From assembly GCF_014651915.1 (NCBI RefSeq), contig NZ_BMXU01000001.1:62001-126000 (forward strand): a stretch of 64,000 nt of DNA, written 5' to 3'. Positions within the stretch are counted from its first letter, which is position 1; the number at the start of each line of letters is the position of its first letter. Origin of the DNA: Parvularcula lutaonensis. Its GTDB lineage: Bacteria > Pseudomonadota > Alphaproteobacteria > Caulobacterales > Parvularculaceae. A program made the translations under genes and the position numbers. Positions 1 through 7,780 of this stretch are shown here, one piece after another. Below the pieces are notes generated by a model. It saw only the letters and a program-made list of their open reading frames with translations. It had not been told where the DNA came from and did not search any database.

Positions 1-1039
1 CAAGTTCAAGACGTTCGGTCAGGAAGGTTTCGCGTTCCTGGATACGTTCCAAGCGGCTCGTGATCCGCTGCTCGCGGACCTCGACGCGGTCCAGGCGCTT
101 CTCGAGACGTTCGAGTTTGTCGAGCGAGATGGTGAGGCCAGCTTTCTGGGCCTCCTTCTCGGCACGATCAAAAGCCTTCTGAGCAGCTTTGGTGTTGCCC
201 TTCGCAGCAAGTTCCTTGGCCTTGCTACGAGTGTCCAGGGCTTTCGCCAGCTCTTTCTGGTCTTTGGCATCGGTCGGGCGAGCGCCGCTATCCACAAGGC
301 GGTCGGTGATCCGCTCCTCGATCCGGTCGAGGCGCTCGAGCCGGCTCGTCAGGCGCTCCTCGCGAGCCGTGAGCTTTTCGAGGCGCGAGGAGATCCGCTC
401 TTCGCGGTTCTCCAAACGAACCTGGCGTTCGACCAGCTTCTCGATCCGCGCGGTGAGACGCTCCTCACGGGTGATCGGTGTAGAGACGACTTCAGTGATT
501 GTCTGAGAAACCGTCTCGGTTTTCGTTGCAGCCTCGGTCGGGGACAGACCAACGGCTTCGAAATTCAGCTGGCGGAAGTCGAACTTGCCACCATTTGCAT
601 CAAAGCCGAGCGTTACCGTCAGGGTCTCGCCTTCTTTGAGAAGGTTCGTGCCACCGAAGCCCGCTGCTGCGACGATCTTGGCGGTGTCGCGCTCGAGGCT
701 GTCGAGCTGGCCGGAGAAGGCCGTGCCCGGAGCACCGGCTTCGACGGCACCGATTACGCTGTCGACGCGATCAAGGACGCTGCCGAGGGAGTCCGTGCCC
801 ACTTTGGCGGCGGCGATCGAAGCGTTAGCCTTGCCAAGGCTTTCGCCCAGCGTGCGGAAGATCATGCTTTCGCTCTTCACCGCACTCGAGATCGAGAAGA
901 AGCTCGACGAGGCCGAGATGCTGTTGTTCTTGAACGAGCCACCGACCACAGCCCCGAAAGGCTGGATATCCTGACCCTTGGAGCGGCGGAGCGCAAAGAG
1001 CGCGGACTTCGCCGAGATATCACTGACAAGCGCTGACAT
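1..1039 (-). CDS. Divergent flagellin-family protein with coiled-coil repeats (3' end cut by window edge)
   Basis: At least 346 codons are visible and the frame stays open to base 1. The N-terminal ~145 residues align by eye with the flagellin at 2294-3712: an ALFALRR segment, a region matching the flagellin D1 helices, and the block AAAGFGGTNLL, which matches AAGFQGRNLL there. The usual STGLKV..ADDNPAYF signature is replaced by GGSFKNNSISASSSFFSI. From about residue 191 the protein turns into strongly charged 14-residue repeats of the type REERLTSRLERL, interrupted by an Ala/Lys-rich stretch and resuming near residue 305. This predicts a long coiled coil. The ATG at 1039 is chosen because AAGGGA lies 8 nt upstream; the in-frame ATG at 1045 is too close to it. 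Whether the flagellin C-terminal D0/D1 helices follow lies outside the window. It is probably a minor or structural flagellar filament protein (inference). Confidence 0.7.
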   Translation of the reverse strand, partial: MSALVSDISAKSALFALRRSKGQDIQPFGAVVGGSFKNNSISASSSFFSISSAVKSESMIFRTLGESLGKANASIAAAKVGTDSLGSVLDRVDSVIGAVEAGAPGTAFSGQLDSLERDTAKIVAAAGFGGTNLLKEGETLTVTLGFDANGGKFDFRQLNFEAVGLSPTEAATKTETVSQTITEVVSTPITREERLTARIEKLVERQVRLENREERISSRLEKLTAREERLTSRLERLDRIEERITDRLVDSGARPTDAKDQKELAKALDTRSKAKELAAKGNTKAAQKAFDRAEKEAQKAGLTISLDKLERLEKRLDRVEVREQRITSRLERIQERETFLTERLEL

Positions 1040-1178
1040 ACCCATATTCCCTTACCTATGCGCCTCAGCGCACTGTCGAACATCAGTCAAAAATCCTAAT
1101 AGATCGTATCTTATGAAAAGGCGGATCAAAAAAAGTGCGGCAAGTATGGGAACAGTTCGTTATGCTTAAATAAACTTT

Positions 1179-1200
1179 ACCATATAAAATGATATATGGT
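1179..1200. promoter_or_regulatory. AT-rich inverted repeat, candidate operator
   Basis: Perfect 8-bp arms ACCATATA and TATATGGT are separated by AAATGA. The element lies in the 251-bp gap between the divergently transcribed flagellin-like gene (start 1039) and the SDR gene (start 1291), in a locally AT-rich patch that is also the most promoter-like part of the gap. The binding protein is unknown. Confidence 0.45.
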
Positions 1201-1290
1201 GGGACTTTTCCTTATGGTTACTTGCTGAGAAACCATGTCGCGCGATCGCGCGCTGGCAGCTAGGAATCTTGAAAAGTCTGGAGACACGCC

Positions 1291-2286
1291 ATGTCCATGC
1301 CCCTCGATCGCCGCCAGATGCTGGCTGGAACCGCCCTTGCTGCCGGTTTGGCCGGGACCGGTGCCTTCGCTTCCCAGTCGACGCAGACGGGTCCCGACCT
1401 CTCCGGCAAGTCGATCCTCATCACCGGGACCTCGTCGGGCTTTGGCCGCCTGGGGGCGGAGCACTACGCCCGGCTGGGAGCGAAGGTCTTTGCAACCATG
1501 CGCAACATCCCTCGGCCAGAGGCGGAAGAGCTGCGCCAGCTAGCCTCTGACGAGGGGTACGACCTTCACGTGATCGAGATTGATGTCACCGATGACGCGC
1601 AGGTCGACGCAGGGGTCAAGAAAGCCCTCGGGATGAACGAAGGCAGGCTCGACGTCCTCGTCAACAACGCGGGCATCTCGAACGCCGGGGCGATCGAGAT
1701 GCAGGACATGGAGCAGACGACTCTGCTCTTCGACACGAATGTCTATGGTCCCCACCGCATGGCGCGGGCGGTGCTGCCGGCGATGCGGGCGCAGGGTAGC
1801 GGGCAGATCTTTCAGGTCTCATCCCAGCTTGGCCGGGTGATCGCGCCTGCCTACGGGCAATACTCGCCCACGAAGTTCGCTCTCGAAGCCATGAGCGAGC
1901 AGATGGCCTATGAACTTGTGCCCCACGGTATCGAGGTGACGATCATCGAGCCGGGCGGGTATCCCACGAAGATCTGGGAGAATGCGAGCCGCCAGACTGA
2001 GCGCCTCTTGGCACGGACGCCTGAGGAGCTTCAGGCACCCTATGCCGATCTCCTGACCGTGGTGCAGGCGTCCGGCGCGCGCGAGCGGCCCACCGATCCG
2101 ATGGACGTGCCGCGCGCGATTGCCGAAATTATCGCGATGCCGGCAGGTGAGCGCCCGCTCAGGCGTCCGGTGCATCCGGCTTTCATCCCCCAGGAAGCGA
2201 TCAACAAGGTCAGTGCGGAGACGCAAGTGCGCTTCTTGGGCGACAGTCCGCTCGGACCGCTTGTGCGGGCCGTGCATAACGTCTGA
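1291..2286 (+). CDS. SDR-family oxidoreductase with a twin-arginine signal
   Basis: This 331-aa short-chain dehydrogenase/reductase has the nucleotide-binding motif TGTSSGFG (about residues 46-53), the NNAG motif and a catalytic YSPTK motif (Y-x-x-x-K) preceded by the usual Ser-containing strand. It probably uses NAD(P)H to reduce or oxidise a small alcohol or ketone; the substrate cannot be read from sequence. The first 29 residues look like a Tat signal: DRRQML followed by an Ala/Gly/Leu-rich stretch ending AFA. Tat export would put this enzyme in the periplasm with its cofactor already bound, which is uncommon for an SDR. A GGAGA box 6 nt before the ATG supports the start. It converges on the flagellin gene with only 7 bp between stop codons. 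Confidence 0.85.
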   Translation: MSMPLDRRQMLAGTALAAGLAGTGAFASQSTQTGPDLSGKSILITGTSSGFGRLGAEHYARLGAKVFATMRNIPRPEAEELRQLASDEGYDLHVIEIDVTDDAQVDAGVKKALGMNEGRLDVLVNNAGISNAGAIEMQDMEQTTLLFDTNVYGPHRMARAVLPAMRAQGSGQIFQVSSQLGRVIAPAYGQYSPTKFALEAMSEQMAYELVPHGIEVTIIEPGGYPTKIWENASRQTERLLARTPEELQAPYADLLTVVQASGARERPTDPMDVPRAIAEIIAMPAGERPLRRPVHPAFIPQEAINKVSAETQVRFLGDSPLGPLVRAVHNV

Positions 2287-2293
2287 GGACGGA

Positions 2294-3712
2294 TTACCGG
2301 AAGAGGCTGAGAACCAGCGAAGAGCGGCTGTTGGCGCTGACGAGGCTCTGGGTCGCGAGCTGCTCCTGCACTTGCGCTGCTTGCAGGCGGCTTGATGCTT
2401 CGGCGAGATCCGCTTCGACGAGGTCGGCCACGGCCCCTTCGAGATCGCCGGTCAGGCCATCGAGATAGCTCCGCTGACGGTCAATCTGCTTTTCATAGGC
2501 GCCGAGCTGGGCGCCATATCGGTTGAGCTTCGCGCGGGCGGAGTCGAGAACGAGCATGGCTGACTCAGGCGCAAGGCGCATGGCCTCGGGGTTCACGAGC
2601 TTCAGGAGCTCCATGAAACCTGCTTCGGCGCGGCGGCGCTCCCCTTCGACGGGATCGGTAAAGAACGGAAGGTCCGATCCGCCTATGGCGGTCACCGGGG
2701 GCAGGGGGGTGGCTCCGGACGGGATCGAAGGGTCATCGGTGAACTCGATCCCCTCGATCCGTGCGCCGTCCTCACGACCCCAGATATTGATCGTGTAAAG
2801 ACCAGGGGTTGGAATGTCGATGAAGACGCGGTTGCCGGTACCGGTTTCCCGCGTGCCCCATCCGGGGCCACCCGTAGGCAGGTCGACCCCGCCATTTCCG
2901 GTCAGCACCGTGCCGTTGAAACCCACATGAATACTGTCCGACGTGCCATTATAGCCCATCCCGCGAACGTTGATGTAGTATCTGCCGGGATTGGTAATCT
3001 GTACACGGTAGTCAAGCCGTGGCGAGCTTGCGAGGACCTCCGCGGGTGTCCGGTTGATGATGTTCGGGCCCGGAAGGTCGACCCACTCCATGAAGCCGGG
3101 CGCTGTCGCCGAATCCGACCATGTCGCTGTCCCCGCATCGGCGCGCCCCGAGAAGTTGTTGGCACGCAGAACGAAGTAATTCGCAGTCTCGACAGTCGCA
3201 TTGTTGAACTGCTTGCGCTTGAAGTCGCCACCTGCGACCCCCAGCGTCTGGAAGCGAAACTGCGAGCCTTCGCGGTTGAGCCCGATGACGGACGTTTCGA
3301 TACCGCTATCGGCCAGAAGGTTCCGGCCTTGGAATCCAGCGGCGTCGATCGTGTCGATCGCCTGTTCGATGATCTCGTTGAAGGTGACGTTGAGCTGCTC
3401 GATGGCGACGCCGTTCTGGGCAACCGGCACCATGTCGGCGAGCTGCAGAGTCAGCTCGTTGAGCTGCCGGATCCCGGCCTGGGCCGCATTGATCGCACCT
3501 TCTGTGACACTGAGATTGTCCCGAAGACCTTTCAGGACGGAGATGTCACCGCGTGTCGTGTTAGCGACGAGGAAATAGGCAGGGTTGTCGTCTGCCGAGC
3601 GAACCTTGAGGCCTGTCGAGATCTGTGCCCGCACGTCGTCGCCGACGTCCTGCGCAGTCCTGAGCTGCTTCAATGCGGTCACCGCGGACAGATTTGTAAA
3701 CACTGAGGTCAA
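2294..3712 (-). CDS. Flagellin with a carbohydrate-binding-like jelly-roll insertion
   Basis: This 472-aa filament protein has the canonical flagellin N-terminus (residues 1-140, including STGLKVRSADDNPAYF and AAGFQGRNLL) and C-terminus (about 375-472, ending SLVLSLFR), which form the D0/D1 core. Between them, about residues 173-327 form a beta-rich segment: ANYFVLRANNFSG, a PRLDYRVQITNPGRYYINVR strand pair, PGLYTINIWGREDGARIEG. These strand patterns resemble CBM6/35-like or GH115 C-terminal jelly rolls. The start is a TTG, giving MTSVFTNLSA, which matches the flagellin consensus; GGGGA lies about 8 nt upstream. A small stem (CACCC/GGGTG, 3732-3747) sits in the 5' leader. The domain assignment rests on visual similarity only. 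Confidence 0.9.
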   Translation of the reverse strand: MTSVFTNLSAVTALKQLRTAQDVGDDVRAQISTGLKVRSADDNPAYFLVANTTRGDISVLKGLRDNLSVTEGAINAAQAGIRQLNELTLQLADMVPVAQNGVAIEQLNVTFNEIIEQAIDTIDAAGFQGRNLLADSGIETSVIGLNREGSQFRFQTLGVAGGDFKRKQFNNATVETANYFVLRANNFSGRADAGTATWSDSATAPGFMEWVDLPGPNIINRTPAEVLASSPRLDYRVQITNPGRYYINVRGMGYNGTSDSIHVGFNGTVLTGNGGVDLPTGGPGWGTRETGTGNRVFIDIPTPGLYTINIWGREDGARIEGIEFTDDPSIPSGATPLPPVTAIGGSDLPFFTDPVEGERRRAEAGFMELLKLVNPEAMRLAPESAMLVLDSARAKLNRYGAQLGAYEKQIDRQRSYLDGLTGDLEGAVADLVEADLAEASSRLQAAQVQEQLATQSLVSANSRSSLVLSLFR

Positions 3713-4004
3713 AGCAACATCCCCACTGGAGCACCCGGCTAAGGGTGTTCTGATGTAACGGACTTCGCTGCAATTTGTGAAAATTGAGTCAAGACCGATA
3801 GCGGCAGACCGCCTGTTTTGACCGTGGCGCCTGGCTTCGGCGCGAAGACGCTGCCGGAGAACGCGCGGCAGCAGGACGCACCCCGCAGCAGTTTAAGTCG
3901 GCGTTAACCGTGCCGGGCGATAACTATCGTGCGAGAACCCGTCGGGCTTCAGTCCGGCAGAGCCGGAGAACCGGTTCCCTCCTCCATGAGGGTCGCGAGA
4001 TAGA
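3713..4004. other. Intergenic region upstream of the flagellin gene
   Basis: About 290 bp with no credible reading frame. It holds the flagellin 5' leader on the minus strand, including the small CACCC-ggctaa-GGGTG stem-loop at 3732-3747 a few tens of bases before the TTG start. I looked for a sigma-54 or sigma-28 type flagellar promoter on the minus strand and saw no convincing match. The part nearest 4004 is the 3' flank of the OmpA-like gene beyond its terminator. Confidence 0.5.
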
Positions 4005-4032
4005 AAACGCCCGCGGGAAACCGCGGGCGTTT
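4005..4032 (-). terminator. Intrinsic terminator of the OmpA-like lipoprotein gene
   Basis: A 12-bp perfect stem, AAACGCCCGCGG pairing with CCGCGGGCGTTT around a GAAA loop, is followed on the minus strand by a T-rich tail. It lies 49 bp beyond the stop codon at 4081. The A/T-flanked stem could also stop plus-strand transcripts. Confidence 0.85.
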
Positions 4033-4080
4033 CGCTTTTCGGGCTGGGCCACCCAACAGGAATGGCCCTGTTCATAAGGC

Positions 4081-4749
4081 TCAGGCCTGAATCGGAACGA
4101 GCTTGATCTCGACACGGCGGTTCATGGCGCGGCCGCTTTCCGTGGAGTTGTCGGCGATCGGCTGGCGCTCACCGAAGCCTTGGGCTTCGATCCTGACGGG
4201 CGGCACGCCTTGGGCAACAAGGTAATTCCCGACCGCTTCAGCCCGGCGGACCGAAAGCTGGTCATTATAAGCGTCCGAGCCGGTCGAGTCGGTGTGTCCC
4301 TGAACAAGAACCATGGTCTTGTCGAATTCCTGAATGACCTTGGCGACCGAGTTGAGGGTGGCGTAGAAGTCCGGGCGGATCGTCGCTTCGTTCGTGCCGA
4401 AGGTGATGTTGCCGGGCATGATCAGGGTGATGTCGTTGCCGTTACGGACCACGCGGACGCCGGTGGCTTCGAGCTCTTGGCGCAGGCGCGCTTCCTGGCG
4501 GTCCTGGTAGACGCCGATCGCACCGCCGGTCAGGCCGCCGGTGGTGGCGCCGATGATGGCACCCTTGGTGGCGTCACCGCCCCCGGTGTTGTTGCCGATC
4601 ACGGCACCCACGATCGCACCGCCAGCGGCGCCGATCACGGCGTTGCGCGCGGTTTTCGATGACTGTTGCTCACCGGTGTAGGGGTTGGTCGTACAACCCG
4701 CGATCACCATCGGAGCGGAGAGGGCAGCGGCAATGACAAGCTTCTTCAT
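4081..4749 (-). CDS. OmpA-family peptidoglycan-associated lipoprotein
   Basis: This 222-aa protein is a putative outer-membrane lipoprotein tying the envelope to peptidoglycan. It begins with a short signal and lipobox (VIAGC, Cys at 19), followed by a glycine-zipper segment (about residues 35-80, repeated GAxxG/GGAIxG units) of the type that inserts in or packs against membranes. The C-terminal OmpA domain (about 110-215) shows VQGHTDSTGSDAYNDQLS, RAEAV and MNRRVEI, the peptidoglycan-binding motifs with Asp and Arg in the expected places. The architecture matches the YiaD-like group. It is monocistronic, transcribed away from the pseudouridine synthase gene and followed by a strong terminator. 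Confidence 0.9.
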   Translation of the reverse strand: MKKLVIAAALSAPMVIAGCTTNPYTGEQQSSKTARNAVIGAAGGAIVGAVIGNNTGGGDATKGAIIGATTGGLTGGAIGVYQDRQEARLRQELEATGVRVVRNGNDITLIMPGNITFGTNEATIRPDFYATLNSVAKVIQEFDKTMVLVQGHTDSTGSDAYNDQLSVRRAEAVGNYLVAQGVPPVRIEAQGFGERQPIADNSTESGRAMNRRVEIKLVPIQA

Positions 4750-4863
4750 TCGAAATCTCCGTTCGAAAGCTGGCTAGAGTTCCAGCCTGACGCGCTTCTA
4801 TATCAGCGTCGCGAAAGCGCGCACGTCGCAATCGCACCAAATTGTATCGGACAGGCGGACTTC

Positions 4864-5610
4864 ATGAGCGAGAGTAACAGCGAACGTATTGCGAAAGTTC
4901 TCGCGCGGGCAGGAATTGCTTCGCGCCGGGAGGCCGAGCGTCTCATCGCTGAAGGCCGCATAACCGTTGACGGAGAGGTCCTGACGACCCCTGCGCGCAA
5001 GGTCACGGGAGCGGAGGATATCCGGTTCGACGGAGAGCGCATCGGCGCCCCCGATGTGCCGCGGCTGTGGCGATATTACAAACCCGTTGGCCTCGTCACG
5101 ACGCACAAGGATCCGCAGGGCCGACCTACGGTTTTCGACAATCTGCCTCAGGAGCTTCCTCGGGTGCTCTCGGTCGGGCGGCTGGACCTTACCACGGAAG
5201 GGCTTCTCCTGCTGACCAATGACGGGGGCCTCAGCCGTGCGCTCGAATTGCCGAGCACGGGATGGAAACGTCGGTACCGCGTGCGGGCCTACGGACGCGT
5301 CAGCCAGGCCAAGCTCGACCGGCTGAAAGATGGCGTCGAGGTCGATGGCGTGCAGTATGGTGGGGTCCAGGCCAGGCTCGACAGCACCCAAGGCGCGAAC
5401 AACTGGATCACGCTATCGATCACCGAAGGGAAGAACAGGGAGGTGCGCAACATCATGCGCCACCTGGGCCTGACCGTGAACAGGCTGATCCGCGTCGCCT
5501 ACGGACCTTTCCAGCTCGGCGCTCTCAAGGAAGGTGCGGTGGAGGAAGTCCCCGGCAAGATCCTGAAGGAACAGCTTGGCAAAAAGTTGTCAGCCGAGAT
5601 CGGCCTGTGA
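4864..5610 (+). CDS. RsuA/RluB-family rRNA pseudouridine synthase
   Basis: This 248-aa enzyme isomerises a uridine in ribosomal RNA. An N-terminal S4 RNA-binding domain (about residues 5-60, RIAKVLARAGIASRREAERL) is followed by the catalytic domain with SVGRLDLTTEGLLLLTNDG, whose Asp is the family nucleophile. KNREVRNIMRHLGL near the C-terminus is also characteristic. The resemblance is closest to RluB (23S rRNA), but it lacks the long basic tail seen in many RluB proteins, so I leave the symbol blank. The frame is open further upstream, but the ATG at 4864 is chosen because the S4 domain begins right after it. The next gene starts inside its stop codon (GTGA overlap). Confidence 0.88.
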   Translation: MSESNSERIAKVLARAGIASRREAERLIAEGRITVDGEVLTTPARKVTGAEDIRFDGERIGAPDVPRLWRYYKPVGLVTTHKDPQGRPTVFDNLPQELPRVLSVGRLDLTTEGLLLLTNDGGLSRALELPSTGWKRRYRVRAYGRVSQAKLDRLKDGVEVDGVQYGGVQARLDSTQGANNWITLSITEGKNREVRNIMRHLGLTVNRLIRVAYGPFQLGALKEGAVEEVPGKILKEQLGKKLSAEIGL

Positions 5611-6473
5611 GCCGATTGTTCGACTGCTACATCGCAGTGGACTGGTCGGCCGCCAATGCCCCGGCCAGAGGCAAGGACTCGATCTGGGTCGCCGCACGAT
5701 GGGCCGAGGGCGGCGCCGAGCATACGCTTTGCGAAAACATCCCGACACGGAGCGAAGCTTCCGAGAGGATCAGCAGTCTCGTCGGTGAGGGCATGGCACA
5801 GGGCCGTCGGGTCTTCGTCGGCTTCGATTTCGCCTTCGGTTATCCGGCGGGGTTTGCCGGGCGGATCGGCCGGAAGGGCTGGCAAGACCTCTGGTCGGGC
5901 ATTGCGGAGGCCGTCGAAGATGATGATCGCAACCGCTCGAACAGGTTCGCAGTGGCCGGGGCCCTGAACGAAAGGCTCGGAGAGCCGGTTTTCTGGGGAA
6001 AGCCCCATCAGCATAAGGATCGATACCCATCCCTTCCTGCGAAGAAGCCTTCCCACAGTATGGCGGAAAAGCGTGTCGTGGAGCGCTTGGTCCCGACCGC
6101 AAAGTCGGTCTTCCAGATGGCCTACAACGGGGCTGTGGGTAGCCAGAGCCTGCTCGGGATCGCCCGGCTGGAGACGCTGCGCCGACAGGTGGGGGCGAAG
6201 GTCTGGCCCTTCGAGACCGGCTTTGTCGAGAAGCTTCCTTCCGGGCCATCGGCCATCTTCGCCGAGATTTATCCCAGCCTCGTCCTTTCCCGCGCGCCCC
6301 GCGGCGAGGTGAAGGACGCAGCCCAGGTCAAGGCTGTGACGGCCGGGCTGTCGCGCCGGGATCGCGAGGGCACGCTCCGCCCTCTCCTTGACGCGCCGCC
6401 GGGCGTGACGGAGGAGGAGCGCGCAGCGATGCTGCGTGAAGAAGGCTCAATCATTGGTGCGGGAGTCCTGTGA
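5607..6473 (+). CDS. DUF429-like RNase H-fold protein of unknown function
   Basis: This 288-aa protein starts at a GTG that overlaps the preceding stop by four bases, so it is probably translationally coupled to the pseudouridine synthase. Near the N-terminus CYIAVDWSAA has the form of a first RNase H-like strand ending in an acidic residue. VFVGFDFAFGYP and FAEIYPSL resemble the conserved motifs of DUF429-type proteins. Homologues in alphaproteobacteria are sometimes labelled molybdopterin-guanine dinucleotide related, but I see nothing here to support that. rsmD follows one base later. The likely role is nucleic-acid or nucleotide related (inference). Confidence 0.6.
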   Translation: MSRLFDCYIAVDWSAANAPARGKDSIWVAARWAEGGAEHTLCENIPTRSEASERISSLVGEGMAQGRRVFVGFDFAFGYPAGFAGRIGRKGWQDLWSGIAEAVEDDDRNRSNRFAVAGALNERLGEPVFWGKPHQHKDRYPSLPAKKPSHSMAEKRVVERLVPTAKSVFQMAYNGAVGSQSLLGIARLETLRRQVGAKVWPFETGFVEKLPSGPSAIFAEIYPSLVLSRAPRGEVKDAAQVKAVTAGLSRRDREGTLRPLLDAPPGVTEEERAAMLREEGSIIGAGVL

Positions 6474-6474
6474 G

Positions 6475-7041
6475 ATGCGCATTGTCGGCGGGGAATTCAG
6501 GGGGCGGAGGATCGCGGCGCCTTCGGGGCAGACCACGCGCCCGACAACGGACCGTACGCGGGAGTCGCTTTTCAATATTCTCGCCCATAGACCGGGTTTT
6601 GTCTTCGAGGGCGCGCGCGTGCTCGATCTCTTCGCGGGCTCCGGAGCCTTGGGTTTCGAGGCCATGTCTCGCGGAGCCAGTTTCTGCCTCTTCGTAGATA
6701 CCGATGCAGCGGCACGCGGGGCGATCCGCGATAACGTCGAGGCCCTCGGCCTCTTCGGGAACACGCGCATTCATCGGCGCCCCGCCGACGCGCTCGGCAC
6801 CAAGCCCGCAGGAGTCGGCGCGCGGTTCGATCTCGTCTTCATGGATCCTCCGTACAGGAAGGACCTGATCACGCCGACTTTGAAGACCTTGGCGGAGGGC
6901 GAATGGCTGGCGCCTGGTGCGCTCATCCTCGCCGAACATGCGAAGGGCGAAACCTTCGAGATGCCGGAGGGATTTGGGCACGAAGAGACGCGCAGCTTTG
7001 GCGATACGGAGATCGCGTTCCTTACCGCCCCGTCCGCCTGA
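6475..7041 (+). CDS. rsmD: 16S rRNA (guanine(966)-N(2))-methyltransferase RsmD
   Basis: This 188-aa SAM-dependent methyltransferase modifies a guanine of 16S rRNA in the 30S subunit. The start MRIVGGEFRGRRI and the following RPTTDRTRESLFNIL are family hallmarks. The SAM-binding loop is VLDLFAGSGALGFEA, and the catalytic motif for N2-guanine methylation is FMDPPY. The length is normal. It follows the DUF429-like gene with only a one-base gap and sits in a small RNA-modification cluster with the pseudouridine synthase. Its 3' end overlaps the convergent DUF938 gene by 20 bp. Confidence 0.95.
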   Translation: MRIVGGEFRGRRIAAPSGQTTRPTTDRTRESLFNILAHRPGFVFEGARVLDLFAGSGALGFEAMSRGASFCLFVDTDAAARGAIRDNVEALGLFGNTRIHRRPADALGTKPAGVGARFDLVFMDPPYRKDLITPTLKTLAEGEWLAPGALILAEHAKGETFEMPEGFGHEETRSFGDTEIAFLTAPSA

Positions 7042-7633
7042 ACAGGACGACATGGTTGTTCGCCGGGACGCGCTCGACATGATCGAGGGTGAGAGCGAAG
7101 CGCGCACCCAGCGGTTGCAGCGTGTCGTCGAGGTCGCGAACACCCCATGCCGGATCGCGCATACGGAGCGATTCATCAAAGCGATGATTGCTCTCCTCCA
7201 TCTCGCCACGCCTGCTCATCGGGCCGTAGAGGAACAGGGCGCCGTTTTCGGGCAAGAGTGCCGCGGCGCCCCGGAACAGGTTCTCGTAGCCGGCGATCGA
7301 GGTGATGTGGATCATGTTGATCGCGACTATGGTGTCGACCGGCCTTTCGACCGCCTGCCACCAGCCATCGCGGCGAGTATCAAAACCTTTCGCTTCAGGC
7401 TGTCCAAGCTCGGCCATGCGAGCGGTGCTGCTTGCGCGGGCCGCACCGTCGGGGTCTGAGGCTTGCCAGTGGAGATTGGGCATTCGTGCGAGAACGGCCT
7501 CGGCATGCTCGCCAGTTCCCGAAGCCAGTTCCAGAACCCGCTCCGCATACGGACAAAGCCGTGCAAAGGCTTCAGCGATGATCTCCTTGTTGCGCGCGGC
7601 GCTGGTCGAATAGAGGCGCGGGTCGTCGGTCAT
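7022..7633 (-). CDS. DUF938 family SAM-dependent methyltransferase-like protein
   Basis: This 203-aa class I methyltransferase-fold protein is of unknown substrate. The SAM-binding motif is VLELASGTGEHAEAVLARMP, followed by the acidic WQASDPD at the end of strand 2. INMIHITS and the ending VPANNHVVLFRR are typical of DUF938 proteins, which are widespread in proteobacteria but poorly characterised. Two adjacent ATGs occur at 7636 and 7633; the second is preferred because GGAG lies 5 nt before it. The gene converges on rsmD with overlapping 3' ends. Its promoter region abuts the tRNA gene transcribed the other way. Confidence 0.85.
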   Translation of the reverse strand: MTDDPRLYSTSAARNKEIIAEAFARLCPYAERVLELASGTGEHAEAVLARMPNLHWQASDPDGAARASSTARMAELGQPEAKGFDTRRDGWWQAVERPVDTIVAINMIHITSIAGYENLFRGAAALLPENGALFLYGPMSRRGEMEESNHRFDESLRMRDPAWGVRDLDDTLQPLGARFALTLDHVERVPANNHVVLFRRTGR

Positions 7634-7686
7634 CATCTCTCCGGCGTTGACTTGGGCGTGGCCCGCGACCAAATTCGAAGGCCGCG

Positions 7687-7760
7687 GCGGGTATGATGTA
7701 ATGGTAGCCTGTCAGCTTCCCAAGCTGAACGCGCGGGTTCGATTCCCGCTACCCGCTCCA
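7687..7760 (+). tRNA. tRNA-Gly (anticodon CCC)
   Basis: The 74-nt cloverleaf has acceptor arms GCGGGTA and TACCCGC, an anticodon stem TCAGC/GCTGA enclosing TTCCCAA (anticodon CCC), a T-arm GCGGG-TTCGATT-CCCGC, and an encoded 3' TCCA. It reads GGG glycine codons. Confidence 0.96.
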
Positions 7761-7780
7761 TTCCCTGACGGTTTCGCTTG

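Noticed and set aside
3721-3900. Sigma-54 flagellin promoter
   Set aside because: No GG-N10-GC arrangement with the right context could be read on the minus strand.
7687-7760. tRNA-Gly as an integration site for a genomic island
   Set aside because: No integrase and no partial tRNA 3'-end repeat were found nearby; flanking genes are core metabolic genes.
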